DNA of 64,000 bases from JAOUEA01 sp963825635 (GTDB lineage: Bacteria > Actinomycetota > UBA4738 > HRBIN12): positions 372,001-436,000 of the forward strand of contig CAWGTU010000001.1 of assembly GCA_963825635.1 (NCBI GenBank), in the 5' to 3' direction. The first letter of the stretch is position 1; each line of letters opens with the position of its first letter. The notes beneath the pieces were generated by a model. That model was not told where the DNA came from. It did no database searches and saw nothing but the letters and a program-made list of their open reading frames with translations. This document shows, in pieces, positions 16,073 to 25,398 of this stretch. The translations under genes were made by a program, and so were the position numbers.

Positions 16073-17170
16073 CTAGTGCGCCCTGGCCGGGAAGTCGTCC
16101 ATGAACGCCGCGAGCCTCTCGACGTCGTCGATCGGCATCGCGTTGTAGACGCTGGCCCTGATGCCGCCGAGGCTACGGTGCCCTCTGAGCTCCGCGAGTC
16201 CGAGTGCGGCGGCGTCGGTTGCGAAGCGGGCGTCGAGCTCACCGCTCGGCAGCCGGAACGTGACGTTCATCAGCGACCGCGAGTCCGGGTCCGCGTGTCC
16301 CCGGTAGAACCCCCCGCTCGCGTCGATCGCCTCGTATAGGACCGCAGCCTTCGCGCGATTGCGCCGCTCCTGTTCCTCGAGGCCGCCGACCTCGTCGCGG
16401 AGCCAGCGTGTCACGAGCATCACCACATAGATCGCGAACACGGGCGGCGTGTTGTACAGGGAGTCGTGCTCGACGAACGTCCGGTAGTCGAGCATCGTCG
16501 GAAGATCGTCGGGCACGCGTTCGAGCAGGTCCTCACGCACGATCACGATCGTGACGCCAGCCGGGCCGGCGTTCTTCTGGGCTCCGGCGTAGAGCAGGCC
16601 GAAGCCGCCCACCTCGATCGGGCGTGACAGCAGGTCCGACGATGCGTCGGCGACGAGGGGCACCTCGGGCGCCGGCGCGGGCGGCGCCGGCCACTCGACT
16701 CCCTCGATCGTCTCGTTCGTCGTCACGTGCAGGTACGCGGCCTCGGGTGAGGGGGTCCATACGCCCTCGCTCGGCACCCGGACGAACCCACCTTCCGCGC
16801 CGTTCCACGCGACGTGGACGGGGCCTTCGCGCTCGGCTTCGCGTACCGCCTTCGAGCCCCACGAACCTGTGACGACATACTCGGCGACACGGCCGGAGCC
16901 GCGGAGTAGGTTCATCGCCACCATCGAGAACTGCTGGGTGGCGCCTCCCTGGCAGAAGACGATGCGGTGGGTCGGCGGCACGCCGAGCAGCGAGCGGAGG
17001 TTGTCCGTGGCCTCGTCGAGCACGCCGCGGAACCATGGGCTGCGATGGGAGATCTCGAGCGGCGAGATACCGATGCGCGGGAGCGAGACCAGGTCGCGCT
17101 GCGCCTGCTCGAGCACCGGCAAGGGAAGCCTCGCAGGCCCGGAGCCGAAGTTGACCGTGCGATCGCTCAC
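16073..17170 (-). CDS. serC: phosphoserine aminotransferase
   Basis: This PLP enzyme converts 3-phosphohydroxypyruvate and glutamate to phosphoserine in serine synthesis. It opens with the family motif VNFGSGPARLPLPVLEQAQ. GISPLEISHRS follows, then the VADASSDLLSRPI stretch and the Schiff-base lysine in LYAGAQKNAGPAGVTIVIV. It ends with GLAELRGHRSLGGIRASVYNAM. Length 365 is standard for SerC. It uses a GTG start. It is convergent with the VOC gene, with only two bases between the stops. Confidence 0.95.
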   Translation of the reverse strand: MSDRTVNFGSGPARLPLPVLEQAQRDLVSLPRIGISPLEISHRSPWFRGVLDEATDNLRSLLGVPPTHRIVFCQGGATQQFSMVAMNLLRGSGRVAEYVVTGSWGSKAVREAEREGPVHVAWNGAEGGFVRVPSEGVWTPSPEAAYLHVTTNETIEGVEWPAPPAPAPEVPLVADASSDLLSRPIEVGGFGLLYAGAQKNAGPAGVTIVIVREDLLERVPDDLPTMLDYRTFVEHDSLYNTPPVFAIYVVMLVTRWLRDEVGGLEEQERRNRAKAAVLYEAIDASGGFYRGHADPDSRSLMNVTFRLPSGELDARFATDAAALGLAELRGHRSLGGIRASVYNAMPIDDVERLAAFMDDFPARAH

Positions 17171-17218
17171 GACGACCAGGCTATCGACACCGCGCGGATC
17201 CTCGACGCTCGGTCCGTG

Positions 17219-17692
17219 TCACGCGCCGGGCTTGAACACCATCAGGTACAGGATCACGAACAGGCCGGCCGATCCGCTCGCCACCGTGATCGTGGTGGCC
17301 GGTCCCTCGAGCGCCGCCCGGAGCTCGTCGTCCGACATCGTGTACGTGCCGTCCGCCCACCGGGTGCACCCCTCGCGTATGCGCTTCATGTGCGGGGTGG
17401 CGACCACGGACATCAGGGCCGTCAGCACGAGCAGCAGGAGCAGCGAGCCCAGCAGCCACCATTCTGCGAAGAGCGCTCCGTCGATGCCCGCAGCGACGCC
17501 CCCGAGCAGCAGCAGGCCGAAGGATATGTACATCGGCATCGTGGTGCGCTTCGACGTTTCGCACCAGTCGAGGATGCGATCACGGTCCCCGCCGACCGCG
17601 CGCACGGCGAACAGGGCCCACATCGAGACGCCGTGCGTCACCAGGAAGCCTGCGACACCCACGAGATGCACGAACACCCAGACCCGATACAT
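17219..17692 (-). CDS. four-helix membrane protein, paralogue of the gene at 19089
   Basis: The 157-residue product has four predicted membrane helices (about residues 3-28, 50-75, 76-98 and 135-155). It resembles predicted integral membrane proteins of the DUF2269 type. It shares a clear scaffold with the protein at 19089-19571: HGVSMxAL near helix 1, PMYIS entering helix 2, a WW pair before helix 3, SDDELRAALEGP versus SDEELQELVAGP, and a YLMVxKPG C terminus. Both flank the universal-stress/Rieske gene. Function unknown; the His before GVSM in both copies could be a cofactor ligand. The start is ATG 17692; a longer in-frame start exists at 17716. Confidence 0.75.
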   Translation of the reverse strand: MYRVWVFVHLVGVAGFLVTHGVSMWALFAVRAVGGDRDRILDWCETSKRTTMPMYISFGLLLLGGVAAGIDGALFAEWWLLGSLLLLLVLTALMSVVATPHMKRIREGCTRWADGTYTMSDDELRAALEGPATTITVASGSAGLFVILYLMVFKPGA

Positions 17693-17716
17693 GCCCGAAG
17701 GATACGGGCCGACCAC

Positions 17717-18082
17717 GGGGTCGCCCCGCGGCCGAGAGGGCCGGGATTCCTGTGCTCAGTCAGCCCCCGCGTCGAACGTGGCGGAAGATGCGCGGCATCG
17801 TGATGCGGCCTCGCAGACGCTGACCCCGCCGCAGATGCACCCGATCGGGAAGGCGCCCCCGCCGTCCGCTCGCCGGCCTGTGCTCCCGTGACTCCATCTC
17901 GGCTCTCTGCGCCGCGGACCAGGTCGTCGGTGGCACATGCGTCGTCATCGCGCTCCCTCCTCATCTCGACCCTAGCGTCGCGGGGCCGGACCGATATCGG
18001 CCGTGGGGCCCGGGGGAACAGGGACCGGGTGTCGTCGAGGGTGGGTGCGCGGTAGCGTGCGAGGCCCGAGGAGAGGTCGCCC
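17717..18082. other. intergenic region with a possible small gene and a palindrome
   Basis: This 366-bp stretch contains a possible small frameshifted gene on the minus strand (see 17756-17948). It also has a perfect 10-bp palindrome CCGATATCGG at 17991-18000, within a longer imperfect inverted repeat about 80 bp upstream of the stress-protein start, which could be an operator. No terminator or recognisable RNA gene was seen. Confidence 0.4.
17756..17948 (-). pseudogene. possible small Cys-containing protein with an apparent frameshift
   Basis: A strong ribosome site (GGAGGGAG) precedes ATG 17948 and a plausible N terminus, MTTHVPPTTWSAAQRAEMES. In that frame the remainder is Arg-rich and noise-like. 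One frame over, the downstream part reads FPIGCICGGVSVCEAASRC and stops at 17756, a Cys pattern that looks more protein-like. A single-base error or decay in the G-rich run at about 17856-17862 would join them into a ~60-residue protein. I do not recognise a family. Confidence 0.3.
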
Positions 18083-19087
18083 GTGGCGTACAAGCGCATC
18101 CTGTTCGGCACCGACGGCACCGCCCGTGCGGCGGCCAGCAGTCGTGTGGCCACCGAGCTCGCGAAGGCCGGGAAGGCCGAGCTGATCGTCGTGTATGTGT
18201 GGGAACGACCCGAGGGCGCGCACCAAGTGCTCGACGATGCTGTCGCCGCGGCGCAGGAGGCGGGCGTCAAGAAGGTCAAGGGTGAGCTCCACGGAGGACG
18301 CTCTCCGGCCGACGTGTTGATCGCGCTCGCCGAGGACCGTGACGTCGGGTTGGTGGTCGTGAGCGGGGGCCGTAGCGCGACAGAGATCGGGCCGACCGCC
18401 GACCGGCTCTCGCATCGGGCGCCCCGCGACCTGTTGATCGCGATGGACGTCGAGCGTGGCGACGGCGAGCGTCTCTACCGCCGCATCCTGATCGCCACCG
18501 ATGGTTCGGCGACGGCCGACAGAGCCGCGCGAAAGGGATTCGACCTCGCCGCCTCGGTCGGCGCGTCCGTGACCCTCGTGTTCGTGGGGCATCCTGCCAC
18601 GGGCACCCTCGTCACCGACGACACGGTCGCGGTCTACGGCGCGGAGGCCGACTGCGACGTGGTGCTGCGTCAGGGCGACCCGGCGGAGGAGATCCTCACG
18701 GTGGCCCGCGAGGTCGGGGCGGATCTGATCGTGATCGGGAACAAGGGCATGACGGGGGCCAAGCGCTTCTTCCTGAACCCGGTTCCGGAGAAGGTCGTCG
18801 ACCTGTCCGACCGCGACGTGCTCGTGGCTCGCACGATCGCGCAGGTCGCCTCGGAGCTCGAACCGGGAGAGGGCGGCATCCTGGTGCAGGCAGGAGAGCG
18901 ACTGGCCGCGTTCATGGACGACCAGGGTGAGCTGCACCTGATGTCGGCGCGGTGCACGCACATGGGGTGCACGGTCGCGTGGAGCACCGCCGACCACGTC
19001 TTCGAGTGCCCCTGTCACGGATCTCGCTTCGGCCCTCGCGGCGAGGTCGTGAACGGGCCGGCCGCACGTCCCCTGCCGCCCGCATGA
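18083..19087 (+). CDS. tandem universal stress protein fused to a Rieske [2Fe-2S] domain
   Basis: The protein has 334 residues: a first UspA-like domain (about 3-123), a second (about 131-262), and a C-terminal Rieske domain (about 268-334). The Rieske ligands are CTHMGC (Cys 291, His 293) and CPCH (Cys 309, His 312), the complete two-Cys/two-His set plus the supporting Cys pair. The second Usp domain keeps GNKGMTGAKRF, but the nucleotide-binding GS is NP (FLNPVPEKV), and the first domain lacks the signature, so ATP binding is doubtful. Rieske tails of this type are known on FAD oxidoreductases; on Usp they are unusual. There is no signal peptide or membrane segment. GTG start after GGAGAGG. 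Flanked by two paralogous membrane proteins on the opposite strand. Confidence 0.9.
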   Translation: MAYKRILFGTDGTARAAASSRVATELAKAGKAELIVVYVWERPEGAHQVLDDAVAAAQEAGVKKVKGELHGGRSPADVLIALAEDRDVGLVVVSGGRSATEIGPTADRLSHRAPRDLLIAMDVERGDGERLYRRILIATDGSATADRAARKGFDLAASVGASVTLVFVGHPATGTLVTDDTVAVYGAEADCDVVLRQGDPAEEILTVAREVGADLIVIGNKGMTGAKRFFLNPVPEKVVDLSDRDVLVARTIAQVASELEPGEGGILVQAGERLAAFMDDQGELHLMSARCTHMGCTVAWSTADHVFECPCHGSRFGPRGEVVNGPAARPLPPA

Positions 19088-19088
19088 C

Positions 19089-19571
19089 CTACGGCCAGCC
19101 GGGCTTCGTGACCATCAGGTAGACGATCACCACCAACCCGATCACGCCGATCGCGGTGATCAGGTGTGCCTTGCTCTTCGGCCCGGCGACGAGTTCCTGG
19201 AGCTCCTCGTCGCTCACCCTGGGGACTCCCGACGGGCGGATCGCGCACGCCGCCGTGATCCGCTGGAAGTACGGCTTGGCGATCAGCGTCATCAGCACGG
19301 TGGTGACGATCAGCACGGCGAACGCGAGCCACATCCACCAGTAGCCCATGAACTTTCCCTGGACCCCGAGGACGAACCCCGCGACGATCACCACGAGGAG
19401 CGAGATGTACATCGGCCGGGTGGTGGTGCCGGAGAACGCGATCGTGTCCGTGATGCGGGTCCGATCGAGCCCCAACCCACGGATCCGGTAGAGAGCGAAC
19501 ATCGAGACGCCGTGACAGCCCGCGAAGACGATGGCCGCGACGATGTGCAGCAGGAGCCAGTACTCGTACAT
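19089..19571 (-). CDS. four-helix membrane protein, paralogue of the gene at 17219
   Basis: The 160-residue protein has four predicted membrane helices and a cytoplasmic loop before the last. It shares HGVSMFAL, TTRPMYISL, the WW pair, SDEELQELVAGP and YLMVTKPG with its paralogue at 17219-17692. Its stop is one base from the stop of the universal-stress/Rieske gene, which is convergent. Because both paralogues flank a gene with a redox domain, a membrane partner for electron transfer or a quinone/haem-binding role is conceivable, but no cofactor motif beyond a conserved helix-1 His is visible. ATG 19571 has no clear Shine-Dalgarno; upstream starts exist. Confidence 0.75.
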   Translation of the reverse strand: MYEYWLLLHIVAAIVFAGCHGVSMFALYRIRGLGLDRTRITDTIAFSGTTTRPMYISLLVVIVAGFVLGVQGKFMGYWWMWLAFAVLIVTTVLMTLIAKPYFQRITAACAIRPSGVPRVSDEELQELVAGPKSKAHLITAIGVIGLVVIVYLMVTKPGWP

Positions 19572-19609
19572 TTCGCCGGAGCATACCGGCGACCGCCGAG
19601 GGTGTGCCG

Positions 19610-20458
19610 TCAGTCGCGATCGAGAGGCCGTGTGAGGCAGGTCGGCCCGCCGTCGCCCTTGCGCGAGATCTCCGATCCGGCGAACGTTCGAACGTCGACC
19701 CCCGCAGCTTCCATACGGCGGTGCGTCTCGGGGTTGCCCTCGAGTGCCAGCGCCACGCGCGGGGCGAGCGCGAGCACGTTGGGGCCTTGCGTCTCGAACT
19801 CCTCGTGGGGCACCTCGACGAGGCCGACCCCCCGTTCCCGCAGCAGCTCGACCAGTCGGACCGGCATCATCGGGAGGTAGCCAACGGCGAGGTCGTGGTC
19901 GAGGGGGGAGATGAACGACATCAGGTGCAGGCACGTATCGGGCCCCTCGGCGTGCGGGAGGTCGAACGCGATGACGTCGATGCCGTCACCGAGGAGTGAT
20001 CGGATCTGCTCGATGCCGGCGTCGTTCGTCCGGTAACCGCGTCCGACCAGCAACGTTCGATCGTCGAGCCAGAACATGTCGCCGCCCTCAGCGGTTGCCG
20101 GGGGCGCGAGCGTTCCGAGCAGCCCGAGGCCCGCGCCCGCGAGGTCGACCGTGAGCGCTGCCGGCTCGTCTCGTCGACCCGGCTTGCCGGTCCGAAGAGC
20201 GATGACGCCTCGGTCGGTCGGCAGGATGGGGTCGTACGCGTAGATCGCGTCGGGGTCGCCGGGCACGATCGTCTCGCCGATGACGATCTCGGCGCCGGCC
20301 GCCGCGAGGGCCTCCCGGAAGGCGGCATGCTCCTGGGCGGCCTTCCCTGGGTCGGGCGGCGCGCGCCACCCGAAGTCGCGCCACGAAGCGAGGGCCTGCG
20401 GGTCGGGCGGCCTGACGTAGATGCGGCGGATCGTGCCAACGGCGTCCTGGATCGTCAC
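19610..20458 (-). CDS. dimethylarginine dimethylaminohydrolase-like protein
   Basis: The 282-residue protein belongs to the amidinotransferase/DDAH fold, enzymes that hydrolyse guanidino compounds through a Cys-His-acid centre. Visible parts are EGGDMFWLDDRTLLVGRGYRTN, then HLMSFISPLD with the preceding CLH, and the C-terminal nucleophile region GDGGPTCLTRPL. The N-terminal YAYDPILPTDRG matches the substrate loop that is usually D-x-x-x-x-x-DRG. It probably releases dimethylamine or ammonia from a methylated or free arginine derivative; the exact substrate is not resolvable. GTG start 24 bp from the frameshift-corrected end of the receiver-like gene, suggesting an operon. Confidence 0.85.
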   Translation of the reverse strand: MTIQDAVGTIRRIYVRPPDPQALASWRDFGWRAPPDPGKAAQEHAAFREALAAAGAEIVIGETIVPGDPDAIYAYDPILPTDRGVIALRTGKPGRRDEPAALTVDLAGAGLGLLGTLAPPATAEGGDMFWLDDRTLLVGRGYRTNDAGIEQIRSLLGDGIDVIAFDLPHAEGPDTCLHLMSFISPLDHDLAVGYLPMMPVRLVELLRERGVGLVEVPHEEFETQGPNVLALAPRVALALEGNPETHRRMEAAGVDVRTFAGSEISRKGDGGPTCLTRPLDRD

Positions 20459-20482
20459 GGGGCCGGTCGCTCCGCGCCCGGG

Positions 20483-21950
<1,468 letters not shown>

Positions 21951-22160
21951 GCGTTCGCTGTCCTCTGTTCGGCCCCCATCTGTGCGGGAGCGTACCGCAT
22001 GGTCTCACGAAGACCCGCCAGCCATGCGGCGGAAAACTCACTGGCCCGAGCGAGCTAGTTCCTTTGCCGAGCCGTGTCGGTCGTCCCCTTACACTCGGCC
22101 GAAAGCGGTGCAACCTTGACCTCCGGCCCAGGCCGATCGGGTCGACGTGGAGGTGGCTCG

Positions 22161-22568
22161 ATGAGCGAGGTGACGTTGCGGTGGACCGGGGAAGGCCTGA
22201 CGTTCCGGTCGCAGGCCACGTACGGCGACCCGATCCTCACCGGCCAGGATCCCGAGGGGCCGGGATCGAAGCCCTCCGATCTGTTGCCGATCTCGCTCGC
22301 GGCCTGCACCGTTTACGACGTCGTCGTGATCCTTCGCAAGCAGCGACAAGACCTGCGCGCTCTCGAGGTACGCACCACGAGCGAGCAGGACCCGGATCCA
22401 CCCTGGACCTTCCGGTCGATCCATATGCACTTCGTGCTCACGGGCGCGGTCGACGACCGAAAGGCGTCACGGGCGATCGAGCTGTCGGAGTCGAAGTACT
22501 GTTCGGTCGCCGCGACCCTTCGGTCGGTCGTGCGTCTCAGTCACTCCTACGAGATCGTCACGGGTTGA
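22161..22568 (+). CDS. OsmC family protein
   Basis: The 135-residue product matches the OsmC/Ohr superfamily, often thiol peroxidases against organic hydroperoxides. The first Cys region is SLAACTVYDVVVILRKQ and the second is ESKYCSVAATLR, giving two Cys in the usual positions. The Glu/Arg network residues of Ohr are not obvious, so it may be one of the non-peroxidase OsmC-like (YhfA-type) proteins. ATG 22161 has GGAGG eight bases upstream; a longer upstream frame lacks a ribosome site. It is divergent from the receiver-like gene across 210 bp, in which I saw only a weak TACACT -10-like box at 22090-22095. Confidence 0.85.
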   Translation: MSEVTLRWTGEGLTFRSQATYGDPILTGQDPEGPGSKPSDLLPISLAACTVYDVVVILRKQRQDLRALEVRTTSEQDPDPPWTFRSIHMHFVLTGAVDDRKASRAIELSESKYCSVAATLRSVVRLSHSYEIVTG

Positions 22569-22578
22569 AGGATCGGGT

Positions 22579-23454
22579 TCAGAGCCTGCCCGTGACCTCG
22601 ACCGTGGCCGATGCGGCCGGGAACCCGGGGCATCGGAAGGATACCGTCGCCGTTCCTCTGAAACCGGTCACCGCCCACGCGCCGTCGACGACGCCCACGT
22701 CGACCGCGTCCAGGTCGACGTCGATCGGCGCCGGCGCGCTGCCCTTCCGGCCGCACCGGGCCGGAAGGCCGTCGACCGTGCCCACCCAACGACCATCGTT
22801 GGGCACGATCTCGCCCTCAAGCCCCGACCACGTCGAGGGGCAGCCCCCCTGGTCGTCGTCGCACGTCGACTCGAAGGACCATCGGTCGGTGCCGCGCTTT
22901 CCGGGGACCGGATCCTCGATGCCGAAGGCGGCACCGATGGAACGAGCCGAGCGCAGGGTCAGCCGGACCCGGTAGACGCCCGCGAGCTGTGCCATCTCTT
23001 CGGGGGGTGTCGGGACCACGACTTCTTCCTCGGCTGTCGGGGGCGAGTCGCCGTCAGAGCTCACGGCGACGACCTGATAGTCGTAGCGCTGCCCGAGGAT
23101 GACCTCGCGGTCCACGAACGTGCGCTCGCTGCCGTCGAGCGCGGCCTCGAGCGGAGCGCCGTCACGGAGGAGTCGATACCCCTCCGGCCTCGCGCCCGAT
23201 TCCGGGGGGGCCCACTCCAGCGTGACGCTCGGCGTGAATCGGTCACAGGGCTCCTCACACGCCGTCGCCGTTGCGTGCAGGGCGATCGGGACCGTCGGAC
23301 GCCCCGGCGACCGTGTGAACCAGAGCAGCGATGCGATCAGCAGGCCGAACGCCGCCACGACGATCCCGATGGCCAGACGCCGGTCGCGGCGGGCCGGCGT
23401 GTCGGGATCGGTCACGCTGTCGGGATACGGTGGGTTCGGGGTGGCGGGTTCCAT
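22579..23454 (-). CDS. membrane-anchored fibronectin type III protein
   Basis: The 291-residue protein has a cytoplasmic N terminus, one membrane helix (about residues 28-47, IGIVVAAFGLLIASLLWF), an FN3-like domain (about 53-150, VTLEWAPPE...YRLLRDG...YDYQVVAVSSDGDS) and a C-terminal beta-rich domain with paired Cys (STCDDDQGGCPSTW). The C-terminal domain resembles that of the lipoprotein encoded immediately upstream (GACDVRWSVRG). The two genes are seven bases apart, so they form an operon of paralogues. They are likely exported and cell-surface attached; ligand unknown. Confidence 0.75.
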   Translation of the reverse strand: MEPATPNPPYPDSVTDPDTPARRDRRLAIGIVVAAFGLLIASLLWFTRSPGRPTVPIALHATATACEEPCDRFTPSVTLEWAPPESGARPEGYRLLRDGAPLEAALDGSERTFVDREVILGQRYDYQVVAVSSDGDSPPTAEEEVVVPTPPEEMAQLAGVYRVRLTLRSARSIGAAFGIEDPVPGKRGTDRWSFESTCDDDQGGCPSTWSGLEGEIVPNDGRWVGTVDGLPARCGRKGSAPAPIDVDLDAVDVGVVDGAWAVTGFRGTATVSFRCPGFPAASATVEVTGRL

Positions 23455-23461
23455 CGTGGAC

Positions 23462-24283
23462 TCAGGCCTGCAGCGATCCCCGGACGCCCCAGTCGATCGA
23501 TGCGGTCATGCATCCACCGTACGACGAGACCTCGTCGATCGCGCCCTCGAACGTCGTCGCTCGCCATCGGCCGCGCAACGGGGCTGCCCCGCTGACCCGG
23601 AGTCGCACGTCGACCGTTTCGTCGATCACGTCGCCGAAGCAGTTGCGCACGAACAACGGGGTTCGCAGCGAGGCGGTGTAGACGGCATCGGCTCGCAGGA
23701 GCGTCCCTCGGGTTCTGGCCCCGCGCACGCTCCACCGGACGTCGCACGCCCCCGAGCGACATCGAGGGTCGAAGGTGAAGAAGATCGCACCACCTCGTAC
23801 GGGATCGCTCGTGCCCGAGGCCCGTTCGACCACCATGCGCACGGTGAACGTTCCCTGGAGGCGAGCCTCAGACAGGCGCGGCCGCTCGGTGGTGATCGTC
23901 GCGGTGGCCGCGCGTGTCTCGACACCCTCCAGGTCGACGCCGACGACCCGGTATCGATAGCGAGCCCCAGGTTCCACGTCGTCGTCGACGAACACCGTCG
24001 CCTCGATCTCAGGGTCGACCGTCACGCCGTCGCGGCGCACCTCGTAGTGGTCGACCGCGATTCCGTCTGGCTCGTCCCACGACACGCGCAGCCTCCAGTT
24101 CGCTCCGCTCGCCTTCCAATCCGGCTCGTCGATCACGATCCCGTCGATCTCGACCCGTTCGGTCGGCGTGACCTGCGATGAGGCCACAGCGGTCGGCGGA
24201 GGATCATCGGATCCCGATCCGGACGTGCAGGCCGCCAGCGCGACCGCGACGAAGGCCCAGGCGGCACCCCAGCGGGACGGCAT
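23462..24283 (-). CDS. lipoprotein with fibronectin type III domain
   Basis: This 273-residue lipoprotein has a type II signal peptide with lipobox LAAC (Cys 19), followed by a low-complexity linker. An FN3-like domain (about 45-135, RLRVSWDEPDG...YEVRRDG...YRYRVVGVDLEG) and a C-terminal beta domain follow. In the latter, FFTFDPRCRSGACDVRWSVRG parallels the downstream paralogue, and a further Cys pair (NCFGD, GGCMT) suggests disulfides. It is the first gene of a two-gene operon and is divergent from a secreted muralytic-like gene across 94 bp, which could mean joint control of envelope proteins. Function unknown. Confidence 0.75.
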   Translation of the reverse strand: MPSRWGAAWAFVAVALAACTSGSGSDDPPPTAVASSQVTPTERVEIDGIVIDEPDWKASGANWRLRVSWDEPDGIAVDHYEVRRDGVTVDPEIEATVFVDDDVEPGARYRYRVVGVDLEGVETRAATATITTERPRLSEARLQGTFTVRMVVERASGTSDPVRGGAIFFTFDPRCRSGACDVRWSVRGARTRGTLLRADAVYTASLRTPLFVRNCFGDVIDETVDVRLRVSGAAPLRGRWRATTFEGAIDEVSSYGGCMTASIDWGVRGSLQA

Positions 24284-24377
24284 CCGCGGATGGTAGCGGG
24301 AGTCGCACCGTCGAGGAACCCCTCCTCGCGCCCACGGTCAAGGCGGACGGGCTCGCCGCCGATACCCTCGCCTGTCC

Positions 24378-25307
24378 ATGTCTCGCCGTGTCGTCGTGCT
24401 CGTGCTGCTCCTGCTCGCCGTCGTGCCGTCCGGCATGACGGTCGCCGCGGGCGCGCCGTCGATCGGTGTGTCAGAGGTCGCGACGCTCGACGCGCGGATC
24501 GAGCGCGCACAGGCTCGAGTGAACCGATGGTACGAGCGGATCGAACGCTGGTATCTACGGATCGATCGCGCCTCGACGCGGGTCGAGCGGCGCGAAGGGA
24601 TCGCTGAGCGTGGGTCGACGACCGAGCCGATCACCGTCTTGCGTCGCACGACGCCGAGGACGGACCAGCCGGCGTTCCTGCTGTCCCGGGCCCAGCGCGA
24701 TCTGCGGGCGACGCTCACGGACCCGTGGGCGCGCCACGTGCAGGCCGAGCTCGATACCTGGAGCGCCTACCTCGCCGAGCTTGTGCGAGCGCGTGAGCGT
24801 GCGCTCCGCCCCACCCCTCCCGCCGACGAAGCACCGTCCGACGACCGTGCGAGCGGGTTCGCTCCCGGCGAGCCCGTGACCTACGAGGGGTGGGCAGGGG
24901 CGTTCCTGGGGCGGCTCGGTGCCCCGGCATGCGGCGAGAACCTGATGATCGTGGTGACATGGGAGACCGCCGAGTCGACCTCGGCCGCGTTCAATCCGTT
25001 GGCCACGACGCGCGACATGCCGGGGGCGTCAGATATGAACACGGTCGGGGTGAAGCACTACGTCTCGCTCAGGCAAGGGCTCGACGCCTCTCGGGACACC
25101 CTGCTCCTGGGTGCTGAGTCCTACGGGTACGGAGCCATCGTCCAGAGTCTGCGGCGCTGCGCCTCGGCCGAGGTGACGGCGCGCGCGATCAACGCCTCGG
25201 CGTGGTGCCGGGGGTGTGTCGGCGGCGCCTACATCACCGGGTTGCTGCCGATCGTGCGCGACTCCTATCGGGAGCATGCCGCTCGCCTCGTATCGACCGC
25301 GGCCTGA
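24378..25307 (+). CDS. secreted coiled-coil protein with lysozyme/transglycosylase-like C-terminal domain
   Basis: The 309-residue protein starts with a signal peptide (residues 1-24). A helical, Arg/Glu-rich coiled-coil region (about 35-150) precedes a domain of about 130 residues. That domain has the pattern VVTWETAESTSAAFNPLATT, SDMNTVGVKHYVSLRQGLDAS and a trailing Cys pair (WCRGC). The WxxAE...NPLATT...NxxGVKxY arrangement is found in phage- and actinobacteria-type peptidoglycan-cleaving domains, so a muralytic role is likely but not proven; the first Glu (ETAE) would be the catalytic candidate. There is no terminator before the NAD-GDH gene 91 bp downstream. Confidence 0.7.
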   Translation: MSRRVVVLVLLLLAVVPSGMTVAAGAPSIGVSEVATLDARIERAQARVNRWYERIERWYLRIDRASTRVERREGIAERGSTTEPITVLRRTTPRTDQPAFLLSRAQRDLRATLTDPWARHVQAELDTWSAYLAELVRARERALRPTPPADEAPSDDRASGFAPGEPVTYEGWAGAFLGRLGAPACGENLMIVVTWETAESTSAAFNPLATTRDMPGASDMNTVGVKHYVSLRQGLDASRDTLLLGAESYGYGAIVQSLRRCASAEVTARAINASAWCRGCVGGAYITGLLPIVRDSYREHAARLVSTAA

Positions 25308-25398
25308 CCAGAGGTGTCCGAGGCGGCGCACCGACGGGTCGCGGTTCGGACGCCGGAGCCGTCGCCAGGGTCGGAGCGACCTGCGAGAATAGCGGCTC

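Noticed and set aside
22064..22095. Strong promoter for the OsmC gene
   Set aside because: A TACACT box exists, but the nearest -35-like TTGCCG is 20 bases away, so only a weak possibility is noted.
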